In this document: piece by piece, positions 56,544 to 64,000 of the stretch
Numbering within the stretch: the stretch's first letter is position 1
How the letters are laid out: the number at the start of each line of letters is the position of its first letter
Assembly: GCF_022346995.1 (NCBI RefSeq)
Contig: NZ_JAKRNM010000002.1
Coordinates: 558,001 to 622,000 of the forward strand
Length of the DNA: 64,000 nt
From: Paenibacillus sp. ACRRY
Lineage (GTDB): Bacteria > Bacillota > Bacilli > Paenibacillales > Paenibacillaceae
Direction of reading: 5' to 3'
Notes under the pieces: model-generated
Seen by the model: the letters and a program-made list of their open reading frames with translations, nothing else
Database searches by the model: none
What the model was told of the DNA's origin: nothing
Made by a program: the position numbers and the translations under genes

Positions 56544-57408
56544 TGATATAGCACCCTCTTGGAGCGATCCAGGAGCGCAAACCCACCTAAACGGGGAAAC
56601 CCTCTTCGGAGACAATCCCGTGCTAAAACTTCGTCAGCGTAGCCCCGAATCTAAATGCGGAGGCGATGCTAAATGTACACAATTTACAAGATCACGTGCA
56701 AGTCAAATGACCGTACGTATTACGGAAGAAGCCAAGAGGTAGTTAAGCGTTGGCGTTCTCATCGTAATATGCTGCGCAAAAATAGCCACAGTAACTCCGA
56801 GCTGCAACTCGACTGGAACCTGTTCGGGGAGGACGCCTTTGTTTTTGAGGTTATCGAACTCTGCTCAGACTATCAAGAATCTTTAGAAAAAGAGCAGAAA
56901 CTCATAGACTACACCCGAGGAGTATCGTATAACATCGCTAATTCAACATTGGGAGGAGACACATTTACGCACAACCCTCGGCGAGAGGAGATACGAGAAC
57001 TCAAAAGCAGGATATTCAGCGGTGAAGGAAATCCCATGTTCGGAAAAGAAAAGTCGGAGCGCATGATCGCGAGTGTCAAGGAAGCTAACTCCAAGAAAGT
57101 TTCCATCAACGGAATTATTTACGGAAGCTTAACGGAAGCCTCTGCCGCACTTGGGGTCAAAATTTCAACGGTGAGTTACCGACTTAAGGCTGAGTCAGAT
57201 AAGTACAAAACGTGGATCTACGTTGACGAAGAAATGCCGAACGACTATCGAAACCACGCCTAGCGCGGAAGGGAGTAGAGTAGGGCGCAAGCGATTGGCG
57301 CTCGAAACGGTGGGCGGCCCTCGTGGTCGAAGATATAGTCTCTTCTGCATAGCGATATGCAGCAGCCGAAAGGCGGTGTGGACCTAGCGAATCCACGCGA
57401 AGGTAAAG
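56544..57408 (+). ncRNA. Group I self-splicing intron in nrdE
   Basis: 865 nt. The 5' exon ends in T, and GTGT (56540-56543) pairs with GCAC (56551-56554) to give a P1 with U-G at the splice site. The intron ends in G. Core parts are visible: GGGGAAACCCTC and GACAATCCCGTGC before the inner gene, and GAAGATATAGTC after it (57328-57339), the classic P7/S element. Removing it joins the codons for N-L-C and T-E-I-F. The inner gene lies in a peripheral loop. Confidence 0.9.
56673..57263 (+). CDS. GIY-YIG homing endonuclease inside the intron
   Basis: 196 residues. The GIY-YIG-like motif YTIYKITCKSN...TYYGRS is at the N-terminus, with RWRSHRNML and a Glu in the middle. The C-terminus has an NUMOD1-type HTH: SINGIIYGSLTEASAALGVK. 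GGAGG precedes the ATG. It would cut intronless nrdE to spread the intron. Confidence 0.93.
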   Translation: MYTIYKITCKSNDRTYYGRSQEVVKRWRSHRNMLRKNSHSNSELQLDWNLFGEDAFVFEVIELCSDYQESLEKEQKLIDYTRGVSYNIANSTLGGDTFTHNPRREEIRELKSRIFSGEGNPMFGKEKSERMIASVKEANSKKVSINGIIYGSLTEASAALGVKISTVSYRLKAESDKYKTWIYVDEEMPNDYRNHA

Positions 57409-58371
57409 ACCGAAATATTCCAATTACAAGAAACCAGCGTTATCAACGACTACGGACAACCGGACGAAATCGGCCTCGACATCTCATGTAATCTCGCGTC
57501 ATTAAATATCGTTACCGCAATGGCATCCGGAGACCTCCGCCGCGCAGTTCATTCCGCAATGGATTCGTTGACCGCCGTATCCGATATGACCGCTATTGAG
57601 AATGCGCCTGGCGTCCGTAAGGCTAACGATTTGATGCATAGCGTAGGGCTCGGCGCAATGAACCTTCACGGATATTTGATGAAGAACCGTATCTCGTATC
57701 AATCCGAAATCGGACGCGACTTTGCCGATGCATTCTTTGCCGCGATTAACTACTATTCGATTGAACGGTCGATGCAGATCGCTAAGGAGCGCGGCGGTAC
57801 GTTCTACGGATTCGACCGTTCTGATTACGCGAGTGGCGAGTACTTTACGCAGTATATCGAAAGTGACTTCCGTCCGAAGTTCGAAAAGGTAGCGGATTTA
57901 TTCGCGGCTGCAGGCATCGAATTGCCGGGGCCGGACTTGTGGGAACGTTTGGCGGCTGACGTTGAACAATACGGATTGTGGCACGCGTATAGACTTGCGA
58001 TCGCACCAACGCAAAGCATCTCGTACGTGCAAAACGCAACGAGCTCCGTATTGCCGATTTCAGACGTAATGGAGACGCGGACATACGGAAACTCAACGAC
58101 ATATTATCCGGCTCCATTTCTGGCGCGCGATAACATGATTTCGTATACCAGCGCGTTCAATATGGATCAGCGTAAGATACTCGAAATGGTTGCGACAATT
58201 CAGCGCCACGTTGACCAAGGTATATCGACGATCCTTTACGTAGACTCCAAAACGCCGACTAACGAGCTCGTCCGTTATTACCTGACCGCGCACAAACTCG
58301 GGCTTAAGTCGCTGTACTATACGCGTAACAAATTGCTGTCCGTAGCTGAATGCACATCTTGCGCTGTCTAA
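57409..58371 (+). CDS. nrdE: NrdE, exon 2
   Basis: 320 codons from ACC-GAA-ATA-TTC. Starts with T-E-I-F, the rest of the conserved C-x-E active-site motif, then LQETSVINDYG and DISCNLASLNIV. It ends ECTSCAV, the C-terminal redox Cys pair that rereduces the active site. Together with exon 1 it reduces ribonucleoside diphosphates. Confidence 0.93.
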   Translation, partial: TEIFQLQETSVINDYGQPDEIGLDISCNLASLNIVTAMASGDLRRAVHSAMDSLTAVSDMTAIENAPGVRKANDLMHSVGLGAMNLHGYLMKNRISYQSEIGRDFADAFFAAINYYSIERSMQIAKERGGTFYGFDRSDYASGEYFTQYIESDFRPKFEKVADLFAAAGIELPGPDLWERLAADVEQYGLWHAYRLAIAPTQSISYVQNATSSVLPISDVMETRTYGNSTTYYPAPFLARDNMISYTSAFNMDQRKILEMVATIQRHVDQGISTILYVDSKTPTNELVRYYLTAHKLGLKSLYYTRNKLLSVAECTSCAV

Positions 58372-58389
58372 TCGAAGGGAGACGAATAT

Positions 58390-59352
58390 ATGACGAACAT
58401 TATCCGCGCTGTTAACTGGAACCGACCTGACGATGACTACTCCGAGGATTTCCTCGATCAGAACTTTATGCAGATTTGGCGCGAACATGAAATCCCGCTC
58501 GATGACGATAAGATGGCGTGGATGGCGCTGAGTGATACGGAACGCGACATATACAAGAAGGTGCTCGGCGGCCTGACGTTCCTGGATACGGAGCAAGGTT
58601 CCGAAGGGATGCCGCTAATCATGCAGCACGTAGAATCTGCGCAGAAGAAGGCGGTGTTGTCGTTCATGGGCATGATGGAGCACATCCACGCGAAGTCATA
58701 TAGCGCGATCTTCGCAACGCTAACATCAACGGAGGAATCCGACCGCGTATTCGAATGGACCGTAGCCAATCCGTTCCTGCGGCGCAAGGGCGAAATCATC
58801 AGCGGATACTACCGTTCCATCACGTCGCCCGAACGCTTATACATGGCGATGGTTGCGTCGGTGTTCTTGGAATCCGCGCTGTTCTATTCCGGATTCTACT
58901 ATCCGCTATTACTCGCAGGACGCGGAAAGATGACAGCCAGTGGCGAGATTATCGATTTGATCATGCGTGACGAGGCGGTACATGGTCAGTATATCGGAAC
59001 GTTGGCGCGCGAAGTATATGCGGAGCTGCCAACGGAGACGCAGGCGGAGCTTGATCGTGAGGTAGCGACATTGTTGCGGAGACTCTACGATAACGAGGCG
59101 GGCTACACCGTTGATTTATACGCGCCAATCGGACTTGAGGAGGACGTGCTGCGGTTCCTACGTTATAACTTTAACCGTGCGTTAATGAACCTCGGACGGC
59201 CCACGCATTTTCCCGACGAGGATATCAATCCGATCGTACTTAACGGGATCAATACGCAAACGAAGATACACGATTTCTTTTCGAAGAAAGGTAACGGATA
59301 TCAGAAGGCGGTCAATATCGTACCCCTTACTGACGCGGATTTCGCGGTATAA
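58390..59352 (+). CDS. nrdF: Ribonucleotide reductase class Ib beta subunit NrdF
   Basis: 320 residues. Metal ligands: Asp in LTFLDTEQ, Glu and His in EHIHAKSYS, Glu in FLESALFYSGF, Glu and His in DEAVHGQY. The radical Tyr should be in AKSYS. AAGGGAG before the ATG. Ends the nrd unit with a terminator. Confidence 0.94.
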   Translation: MTNIIRAVNWNRPDDDYSEDFLDQNFMQIWREHEIPLDDDKMAWMALSDTERDIYKKVLGGLTFLDTEQGSEGMPLIMQHVESAQKKAVLSFMGMMEHIHAKSYSAIFATLTSTEESDRVFEWTVANPFLRRKGEIISGYYRSITSPERLYMAMVASVFLESALFYSGFYYPLLLAGRGKMTASGEIIDLIMRDEAVHGQYIGTLAREVYAELPTETQAELDREVATLLRRLYDNEAGYTVDLYAPIGLEEDVLRFLRYNFNRALMNLGRPTHFPDEDINPIVLNGINTQTKIHDFFSKKGNGYQKAVNIVPLTDADFAV

Positions 59353-59363
59353 AACGGACACTG

Positions 59364-59400
59364 ACGGAGGGCCTTCGGGCTGCTCCGTTATTTTTTTTTT
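59364..59400 (+). terminator. Terminator of the nrd unit
   Basis: ACGGAG...CTCCGT with inner GCC-TTCG-GGC and a long T tract. Confidence 0.9.
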
Positions 59401-59421
59401 TAAAATTTTTTTTCGTAACGA

Positions 59422-59457
59422 TGTCCCAACTTCGCGTTTTTGTGTCCCTATATATAG
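59422..59457 (+). promoter_or_regulatory. Phage promoter C: paired TGTCCC boxes, 21 bp apart
   Basis: TGTCCC at 59422-59427 and 59443-59448, then TATATATAGTG, the same as promoter B. It follows the nrd terminator and drives the gene at 59498. Confidence 0.7.
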
Positions 59458-59497
59458 TGTAAGGTCGCAACACACTAAACGAAACGGAGATGATACG

Positions 59498-60397
59498 ATG
59501 TCCAACGCAACTCAATCGTACCGCGAAGTCAAACGTAAAGCCAACGCAGGTGAGCGCATTAAGATCGTTAAGGAGCGCTGCACTTTCGGTCACTACCGCA
59601 ATGGTGACGTACTGCAAGTAACCCGTACTGATTCGAATGGTGACGCGTACTTCCCGGTAGAGAAACGGACTGATAATCCGGACGGTATCATGTTCGCGGG
59701 ACTTGATGAATACGTAGTCCTCGAACCTACCGCAGCTCCCACGCCAACAACCGCTAATCTCCCGGACCTCTTCGCGCAATTCATCCGTGACAATGCGCCG
59801 GCCGTGCGCAGTTACCTGGCGGAAATTGATCCGGTTGAGAGCGCGGAGGCAGTCGTAGAATCCACGCAGCCAGCCCCGTTAACACGCGCCAAGGTTATCG
59901 AAATGGCTCGCGAAAGGGTGGCGGAGTTGGAGCGGATCGGGCGTGATGATGACGAGAGATTAGAAGGCAGCGCTAAATTCCGCGGGTCTTGGTACGAGAT
60001 TGACTTCGTAGTTAACCGAGATAAACGCGCAGTCACCGCGCTAGTGTACGAACTCAACGGCTTCTCATACGCTCGCAAACACCGCAAGCCCGACGCAGTA
60101 GGCATCGCAAAGTGCGCGCCGGACGACGTGTTTAACGCAGACATCGGCAAGGCAATCGCGGCTGAACGTGCCCTCGGCCTGACGCTGACGGATGCGTTCG
60201 TGAATGCGCCAAAGCCTACGGAAAAAGTTGCGGGAATGATCGTTAACCGTTCCGGACATCCGTATAAACTCGTTACTAGAGACGAACTCGTAATTGACGA
60301 TAACACCGCGACTATCTTATCGTACACAGGCATTCGCGGAACAGTAATCGACGACACAGACGCAGACTATGCGCAGGAAGCCGGTGAGGCCGCGTGA
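59498..60397 (+). CDS. Phage protein with one modular beta-repeat, 299 aa
   Basis: The N-terminal module SYREVKRKANAGERIKIV...DEYVVLEP nearly equals module 3 of the protein at 48284. A coiled/acidic middle follows, then a domain with EIDFVVNRDKRAVTALVYEL and a C-terminal KOW-like part. Function unknown. It is the first gene after promoter C. Confidence 0.6.
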   Translation: MSNATQSYREVKRKANAGERIKIVKERCTFGHYRNGDVLQVTRTDSNGDAYFPVEKRTDNPDGIMFAGLDEYVVLEPTAAPTPTTANLPDLFAQFIRDNAPAVRSYLAEIDPVESAEAVVESTQPAPLTRAKVIEMARERVAELERIGRDDDERLEGSAKFRGSWYEIDFVVNRDKRAVTALVYELNGFSYARKHRKPDAVGIAKCAPDDVFNADIGKAIAAERALGLTLTDAFVNAPKPTEKVAGMIVNRSGHPYKLVTRDELVIDDNTATILSYTGIRGTVIDDTDADYAQEAGEAA

Positions 60398-60552
60398 ATA
60401 AAGCGGATCTCATAACGCTGCTCCAACGTTCAGAAATGCCCGGTGATGCGCAAATACTCGTATGGCGGCCGCAAGGACAGCGTTTAACAACGGATATTCA
60501 ACTTCGCGAGGTTGGCGCAGGTCAGATCATAATCGAGGAGGTGGGCGCGTAA
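60394..60552 (+). CDS. Phage small protein, 52 aa
   Basis: GTG start inside the previous stop (GTGA). MNKADLITLLQRSEMPGDAQ, then DIQLREVGAGQIIIEEVGA, alpha then beta. The sequence resembles small phage proteins with 'D-I--V--G-I-I'. Unknown. Confidence 0.55.
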   Translation: MNKADLITLLQRSEMPGDAQILVWRPQGQRLTTDIQLREVGAGQIIIEEVGA

Positions 60553-60876
60553 ATGGACGTGTTGAATACGTACGGCGGCGGTACCGAGTGGGCCGTAGTT
60601 GTGCTCGGGATAATGCTTTTCGGACTCGCGGCCTACGTGATATACAGCGCCTTCGACGCGATAAATGACGGATTCTACTTCTTCGGAATCGTGTTTTGGG
60701 TATGCGCAGTAATCAGCATCGTACTTGGTCTTGTAATGGTGAACCAGAAAGCTCCGATCCGCCACGAAGTTACTCTTCGCCCAGGCCACGTTATTGACGC
60801 GGTTAAGTACGAAGTTATCGATCAGCGCGGCGCAATCTACGTAATTGAGGAACGCGAACAAACGGAAGACAAATAA
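60553..60876 (+). CDS. Phage membrane protein, 107 aa
   Basis: Two helices, WAVVVLGIMLFGLAAYVIY and FGIVFWVCAVISIVLGLVMV, then a soluble C-terminal domain of about 45 residues with KYEVIDQRGAIYVIEE. GGAGG upstream of the ATG. Unknown. Confidence 0.6.
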   Translation: MDVLNTYGGGTEWAVVVLGIMLFGLAAYVIYSAFDAINDGFYFFGIVFWVCAVISIVLGLVMVNQKAPIRHEVTLRPGHVIDAVKYEVIDQRGAIYVIEEREQTEDK

Positions 60877-60896
60877 CGCTAAGGAGGCCGCAAGCC

Positions 60897-61550
60897 ATGC
60901 CGCTACCCAAAGATACGATGTTCTTCGGATTCCGCGAAAAGTTAACGCCTGAGCAACGCATATATGTCGATAGCATTTTCGATAACCGCATCACGTTCGT
61001 TAACGCCGCGGCAGGAACCGGTAAGACTACGATGGCCGTCGCAGTTGCAAAGCTTCTCAACAAGCCGCTCGTCTACGTTATAAGTCCGGTCGAAGAGAAG
61101 CGCATGGGCTATCTACCCGGCGGAGTCAAAGCGAAAGAGTCCGTTTACTTCACTCCGTTGGAAGACGCGCTATATGAGATCGGCGAAGACCCGCGCAAAG
61201 CGATATTCAACGAAGAGAACATCGAAGCTCAGAAGCGCGGCGACGTATGGGTCTATCCGAAATCTCACGTATATATCCGCGGCTCTAACGTTAAAGGGAA
61301 AACGGTAATCATTTCGGAGGCGCAAAACTTTACACGCGGCGAGCTCAAAAAGGTTCTTACGCGTTTGCACGACGACTGCACCGTTATCGTCGAGGGCCAC
61401 GCCGGCCAATGCGATCTGCCCGATCCGAAGAAATCCGGATTCGTCCCGTACATCGAACACTTCCGGACGGAGCCGTACGTAAATGTTTGCGAATTAACCG
61501 TTAATTTCCGCGGCCAGATCGCAACACATGCGGATAAGTTGACGTGGTAA
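60897..61550 (+). CDS. PhoH-like ATPase
   Basis: 217 residues. Walker A NAAAGTGKTTMAVAVAK, an SPVEEKRMGYLPG segment as in PhoH, and a Walker B-like VIISEAQNFTRGELK. PhoH proteins are common in phages; the true role is unclear (RNA helicase or nuclease). AAGGAGG precedes it. Confidence 0.88.
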   Translation: MPLPKDTMFFGFREKLTPEQRIYVDSIFDNRITFVNAAAGTGKTTMAVAVAKLLNKPLVYVISPVEEKRMGYLPGGVKAKESVYFTPLEDALYEIGEDPRKAIFNEENIEAQKRGDVWVYPKSHVYIRGSNVKGKTVIISEAQNFTRGELKKVLTRLHDDCTVIVEGHAGQCDLPDPKKSGFVPYIEHFRTEPYVNVCELTVNFRGQIATHADKLTW

Positions 61551-61564
61551 AGGAGGCGCAACCG

Positions 61565-61711
61565 ATGGCGTATAAACTAGAACGCACGCCGACTGGCTAT
61601 TCCGTTAAGACAGCGCCAGCCGAACGTATCGAACGCGAACAGGCTGCGCGTGATTGGGCGGCAATGGCGATAGTGGTTGCGGGATTAATCGTAGTGTGGA
61701 CGCTAATTTAA
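61565..61711 (+). CDS. Phage membrane peptide, 48 aa
   Basis: MAYKLERTPTGYSVKTAPAE, then a C-terminal helix AAMAIVVAGLIVVWTLI. AAAGGAGG lies upstream. Unknown. Confidence 0.55.
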   Translation: MAYKLERTPTGYSVKTAPAERIEREQAARDWAAMAIVVAGLIVVWTLI

Positions 61712-61729
61712 ACGAAGGAGTGATCGTAT

Positions 61730-62095
61730 TTGAACGAAGAGTTAACGAAGTATATCGACCAGATGGCCGCAAAGCTCGGAGTCGCCGCGTCTCACGTATA
61801 CGAAGTCGTAATAAGACAAACGGTGATTAGCGGAATTGTTAACACGGTGGTGCAGGTTCTTATTATGATCGCGATTTACGTAGCATTCCGAAAAGGTTGG
61901 CGCTACTCACGAGATCGATGGGACGATTGGTATTCGGATGACAATGAGTTTTACGCAGTCCTTATATGGATATTAGGCGGAGTAGTCTGCGGAGGGATAT
62001 TCATCGCGTGTGCAGTAACGACTCCTGACGCAATCATGTCGATATTCAATCCGGAATACTACGCGATTAAAACGATATTGGAGGCGGTTAAGTGA
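61730..62095 (+). CDS. Phage membrane protein, 121 aa
   Basis: TTG start after GAAGGAG. Two helices (VVQVLIMIAIYVAF and WILGGVVCGGIFIACAV) with a polar linker. Overlaps the next gene (GTGA). Unknown. Confidence 0.55.
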   Translation: MNEELTKYIDQMAAKLGVAASHVYEVVIRQTVISGIVNTVVQVLIMIAIYVAFRKGWRYSRDRWDDWYSDDNEFYAVLIWILGGVVCGGIFIACAVTTPDAIMSIFNPEYYAIKTILEAVK

Positions 62096-62493
62096 ACGTA
62101 CAACACGAAAAGGTGCGCGAGTTTCACGATAAGTTCGGCGTACCACATGCGGATAAGCCCGTAGTTATGTCGGCACAACGCCGCACGGAACGATATCTGT
62201 ATATGTCCGAAGAGTTGAACGAATTTGACGAAGCGGAAACGGTCGTCGACCAGGCGGACGCGATGATCGATCTTATATACCTGGCGCTCGGCACTCTCGT
62301 AGAAATCGGCGTCAAACCTACCGCGCTATTCGATATCGTACATGACGCGAACATGTCGAAGGTGTGGCCGGACGGTACGGTCCATTACGATCCCATTACG
62401 AATAAAGTCGTTAAGCCGCCAACATTTATCCGGCCGGAACCGTTACTGCAGGCGGAGATTGACCGTCAGATGAGCGAGGTGAATGCGCAATGA
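62092..62493 (+). CDS. MazG-like nucleotide pyrophosphohydrolase
   Basis: 133 residues. The all-alpha NTP-PPase metal motif appears as SEELNEFDEA (EE-x2-E) and DQADAMIDLIYLALG (D-x3-D). Also like the 'Cof-like' phosphoribosyl-ATP pyrophosphohydrolase relatives. Likely cleans or tunes the nucleotide pool alongside NrdEF and ThyX. Confidence 0.75.
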   Translation: MNVQHEKVREFHDKFGVPHADKPVVMSAQRRTERYLYMSEELNEFDEAETVVDQADAMIDLIYLALGTLVEIGVKPTALFDIVHDANMSKVWPDGTVHYDPITNKVVKPPTFIRPEPLLQAEIDRQMSEVNAQ

Positions 62494-62660
62494 AACCAGC
62501 GCCTAAACCACCGCTCGGTATACAGCCGCGCTACATCCACGAATGTCACCGTATTGACGAAATTCACAAGGCAATCAACCGATTCATCTGCGCGGATCAT
62601 CCGATTCCGCTCGAATGGATCGCAGAATACAACGAATTGGTATCGCGCAATAAGGAGTGA
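62490..62660 (+). CDS. Phage small protein, 56 aa
   Basis: MKPAPKPPLGIQPRYIHECH, then a helical rest with EWIAEYNELV. This resembles small phage proteins of the form 'GI-P---W---R--EI--AI-R'. ATGA coupling to the previous gene. Confidence 0.55.
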   Translation: MKPAPKPPLGIQPRYIHECHRIDEIHKAINRFICADHPIPLEWIAEYNELVSRNKE

Positions 62661-62667
62661 ACGTAAT

Positions 62668-62754
62668 TTGATCAAACGTATTACCTACGCAATCATCACC
62701 GCATACTGTACGACGTTTTGGGTCGGAGTCGCGATCCGGACGATTATACGATAG
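62668..62754 (+). CDS. Phage membrane peptide, 28 aa
   Basis: TTG start after AAGGAG; single helix YAIITAYCTTFWVGVAI with basic ends. Unknown; could be non-functional. Confidence 0.4.
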   Translation: MIKRITYAIITAYCTTFWVGVAIRTIIR

Positions 62755-62764
62755 GAGGTCGCAC

Positions 62765-62986
62765 ATGATCGTAATCAGCGTTTATCTAGCGATAGGAATG
62801 ATTATCGCGATTGCCTTCGCCCGGTTCGGCGTAATTGACCCGGATCAGGAAGGTGCGCGGGAACTCGAAAGGTCTCCGCAATTGCAACGGATGTTCTTGT
62901 TGATAGTCGCGCTACTATGGTTGCCGCTCGTTCTGTTCGGCGGAATTAAAGCGAAAATTACACGTAAGGGAGATGACGCTAATTGA
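62765..62986 (+). CDS. Phage membrane protein, 73 aa
   Basis: Two helices, VISVYLAIGMIIAIAFARF and MFLLIVALLWLPLVLFGGI. AGGAGG before the ATG. Overlaps thyX by 4 nt. Unknown. Confidence 0.55.
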   Translation: MIVISVYLAIGMIIAIAFARFGVIDPDQEGARELERSPQLQRMFLLIVALLWLPLVLFGGIKAKITRKGDDAN

Positions 62987-63702
62987 ACGATAAAATCAAC
63001 GTACTCGACAACGGATATGTTCGCCTGGTCGACGTAATGGGAACGGACCTGACTCCGGTTAATGCCGCCCGCGTCTCTTACGCAAAGGAATCGCAGGAAC
63101 TCACGGAACGCGACGTACGCCTCATTAAGTTCCTGGCGCGCGAAGGACATACGAGTCCATTCCGCCATGCGATCGCTCAATTCGAAATCTATGCGCCATT
63201 AATGGTTGCGCGTCAATGGTGGAAGTACATCGTAGGGTCCGCGCATCAAGAAGGTACTGGTGATAGTCTTGACGCATGGAACGAAAGTAGCCGCCGCTAT
63301 ATTACGGAGGAACCGGTATTCTACGTGCCGGCCGCGGGAGAATGGCGTAGTGCTCCGGAGAACTCGAAGCAAGGTAGCGGCGAGCCGATCGACACGCATT
63401 TTGGACGGAGAGCTACCGAAGCACTTGAGTTACACGTAAAAGAGGGATTGGCCGCCTACACTTACGCGATAGAGAACGGAGTCTGCGCAGAACAAGCGCG
63501 CCTATTCCTGCCGGCCTACGGAATGTACGTCCGCTGGTATTGGACCGCGAGCCTACAGAGTATCGCGCACTTCCTGGCGCAACGTCTCGAACATGATGCT
63601 CAGGCCGAAATTCAAGCGTACGCCAAAACGGTTCTCACGCTGATTGAAGCGCGATTCCCCGTATCGATTGGCGAATTACTTACGAAAAAGGAGGACGCAT
63701 AG
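62983..63702 (+). CDS. thyX: Flavin-dependent thymidylate synthase
   Basis: 239 residues, TTG start overlapping the previous stop. The ThyX region reads ARQWWKYIVGSAHQE and DAWNESSRRY, with the later SLQSIAHFLAQRLEHDAQ (Arg and His for FAD and dUMP). The canonical RHR is here RQWW, as seen in some ThyX proteins. It makes dTMP from dUMP using folate and FAD. Confidence 0.92.
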   Translation: MNDKINVLDNGYVRLVDVMGTDLTPVNAARVSYAKESQELTERDVRLIKFLAREGHTSPFRHAIAQFEIYAPLMVARQWWKYIVGSAHQEGTGDSLDAWNESSRRYITEEPVFYVPAAGEWRSAPENSKQGSGEPIDTHFGRRATEALELHVKEGLAAYTYAIENGVCAEQARLFLPAYGMYVRWYWTASLQSIAHFLAQRLEHDAQAEIQAYAKTVLTLIEARFPVSIGELLTKKEDA

Positions 63703-63975
63703 ATGCGCATGCAAGGTAAAAAGTGGCGGATAGTAACGTTGTCTCCTTACGTAACGGAGGACGTCTCGATCGACTTGTATATGCTCGCGATTACAGACGA
63801 AGACGGAACGATAGACAACTACGTAATGTCCGGCAGGCCGATGACTTACCGCGTCTACATGAGCCTCGCAGAATGCCGTAATGGAATCAACGCTGTCAAG
63901 CGCAATTTCCCCGGAAAGATACTCAAGCCGGTCCGTATCCTAACCGGAGAGTTTGTAGAGGAGGACGCAGAATGA
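63703..63975 (+). CDS. Phage hypothetical protein, 90 aa
   Basis: MRMQGKKWRIVTLSPYVTED, beta-rich, acidic C-terminus. AAGGAGG before the ATG. Overlaps the next gene. Unknown. Confidence 0.5.
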   Translation: MRMQGKKWRIVTLSPYVTEDVSIDLYMLAITDEDGTIDNYVMSGRPMTYRVYMSLAECRNGINAVKRNFPGKILKPVRILTGEFVEEDAE

Positions 63976-64000
63976 GACTTATAGGAGAGTTGATCGGCGG
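63972..64000 (+). CDS. Start of a further phage gene (cut by window end)
   Basis: ATG overlapping the previous stop (ATGA). Only MRLIGELIG is visible, so nothing can be said about function. Confidence 0.4.

Larger units (their letters stand above)
33960..64000 (+). mobile_element. Prophage (left part; right end outside the window)
   Basis: From the tRNA-Leu 3' end onward, gene style changes. Genes are short and overlapping with ATGA/GTGA junctions, codon use shifts strongly to acg, cgc and gcg, and content is phage-like: integrase, repressors, helicase loader, helicase, primase, polymerase, nucleases, NrdIEF, ThyX, homing endonucleases. Nearly all genes read rightward; only two repressors read left. 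No capsid, tail, terminase, holin or lysin is seen, so those and attR must lie beyond 64000. The left boundary is exact only to within the tRNA 3' half. Confidence 0.92.

Noticed and set aside
56541..56546. nrdE as a truncated pseudogene because of the TGA after the Cys codon
   Set aside because: The rest of NrdE resumes in frame at 57409 and the DNA between has group I intron features.
59182..59505. Minus-strand frame over the end of nrdF and promoter C
   Set aside because: It merely reads the complement of the terminator and TGTCCC promoter; the similar LYIGT...KVGTS translation near 44930 shows the repeat, not a gene.

Overview
The window is a piece of a Gram-positive, spore-forming chromosome, most likely Paenibacillus. 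This is inferred from the gene content: a PyrR-controlled pyrRBC-carAB-pyrFE operon, a YhgE/Pip protein, a YjcZ-type sporulation peptide, SigK-like -10 boxes and strong GGAGG ribosome binding sites. A prophage occupies roughly the right half.

Host part, 1-33.9 kb. (1) 1-225 is the tail of an aminotransferase. (2) 408-3969 is a five-gene cassette: UbiA-type prenyl-phosphate phosphoribosyltransferase, HAD phosphatase, two SMR-type half-transporters and a large multi-spanning membrane protein. It looks like a pathway for making, flipping and using a lipid-linked pentose donor. (3) A YhgE/Pip protein lies on the minus strand. (4) The de novo UMP operon (7452-16533) follows a clear promoter and a PyrR attenuator. 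A large imperfect inverted repeat lies between pyrC and carA. (5) 16812-24084 is a MacAB-like export operon: ATPase, lipoprotein adaptor, FtsX permease, second ATPase, solute-binding lipoprotein. (6) Next come initiator tRNA-Met, tRNA-Ile(CAU), an SRAP protein and many short genes. Among these are a putative spore-surface protein, a methyltransferase with a TPR tail, a nitrilase-like protein, a shortened MFS transporter, a LOV-domain (blue-light) histidine kinase, and a NucA/NucB-type nuclease whose promoter carries a LexA box.

Prophage, about 33.96 kb to the window end. It sits at the 3' end of tRNA-Leu(UAA), with the integrase next to the junction. What is visible is early and replication functions: HNH proteins, many small unknown proteins, helicase loader, DnaB-like helicase, two XRE repressors, TOPRIM primase, a sigma-like protein, an SSB-like protein, family A DNA polymerase, DnaQ-like exonuclease, a RecB/Cas4-like nuclease, a RuvC-like resolvase, NrdI-NrdE-NrdF, PhoH, a MazG-like pyrophosphohydrolase and ThyX. 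nrdE is interrupted at its active-site cysteine codon by a group I intron that encodes a GIY-YIG endonuclease. No structural, lysis or packaging genes are visible, and the other attachment site lies outside.

The most interesting unexplained signals are in the prophage. Three promoters are built on a pair of TGTCCC boxes exactly 21 bp apart, one directly upstream of the sigma-like gene. Several replication genes apparently start at AUU or AUC. An array of 21-bp-spaced AATGTYGA boxes lies before the replication genes. A compact structured RNA candidate lies before the SSB gene, and a modular beta-rich repeat family is shared by two proteins.
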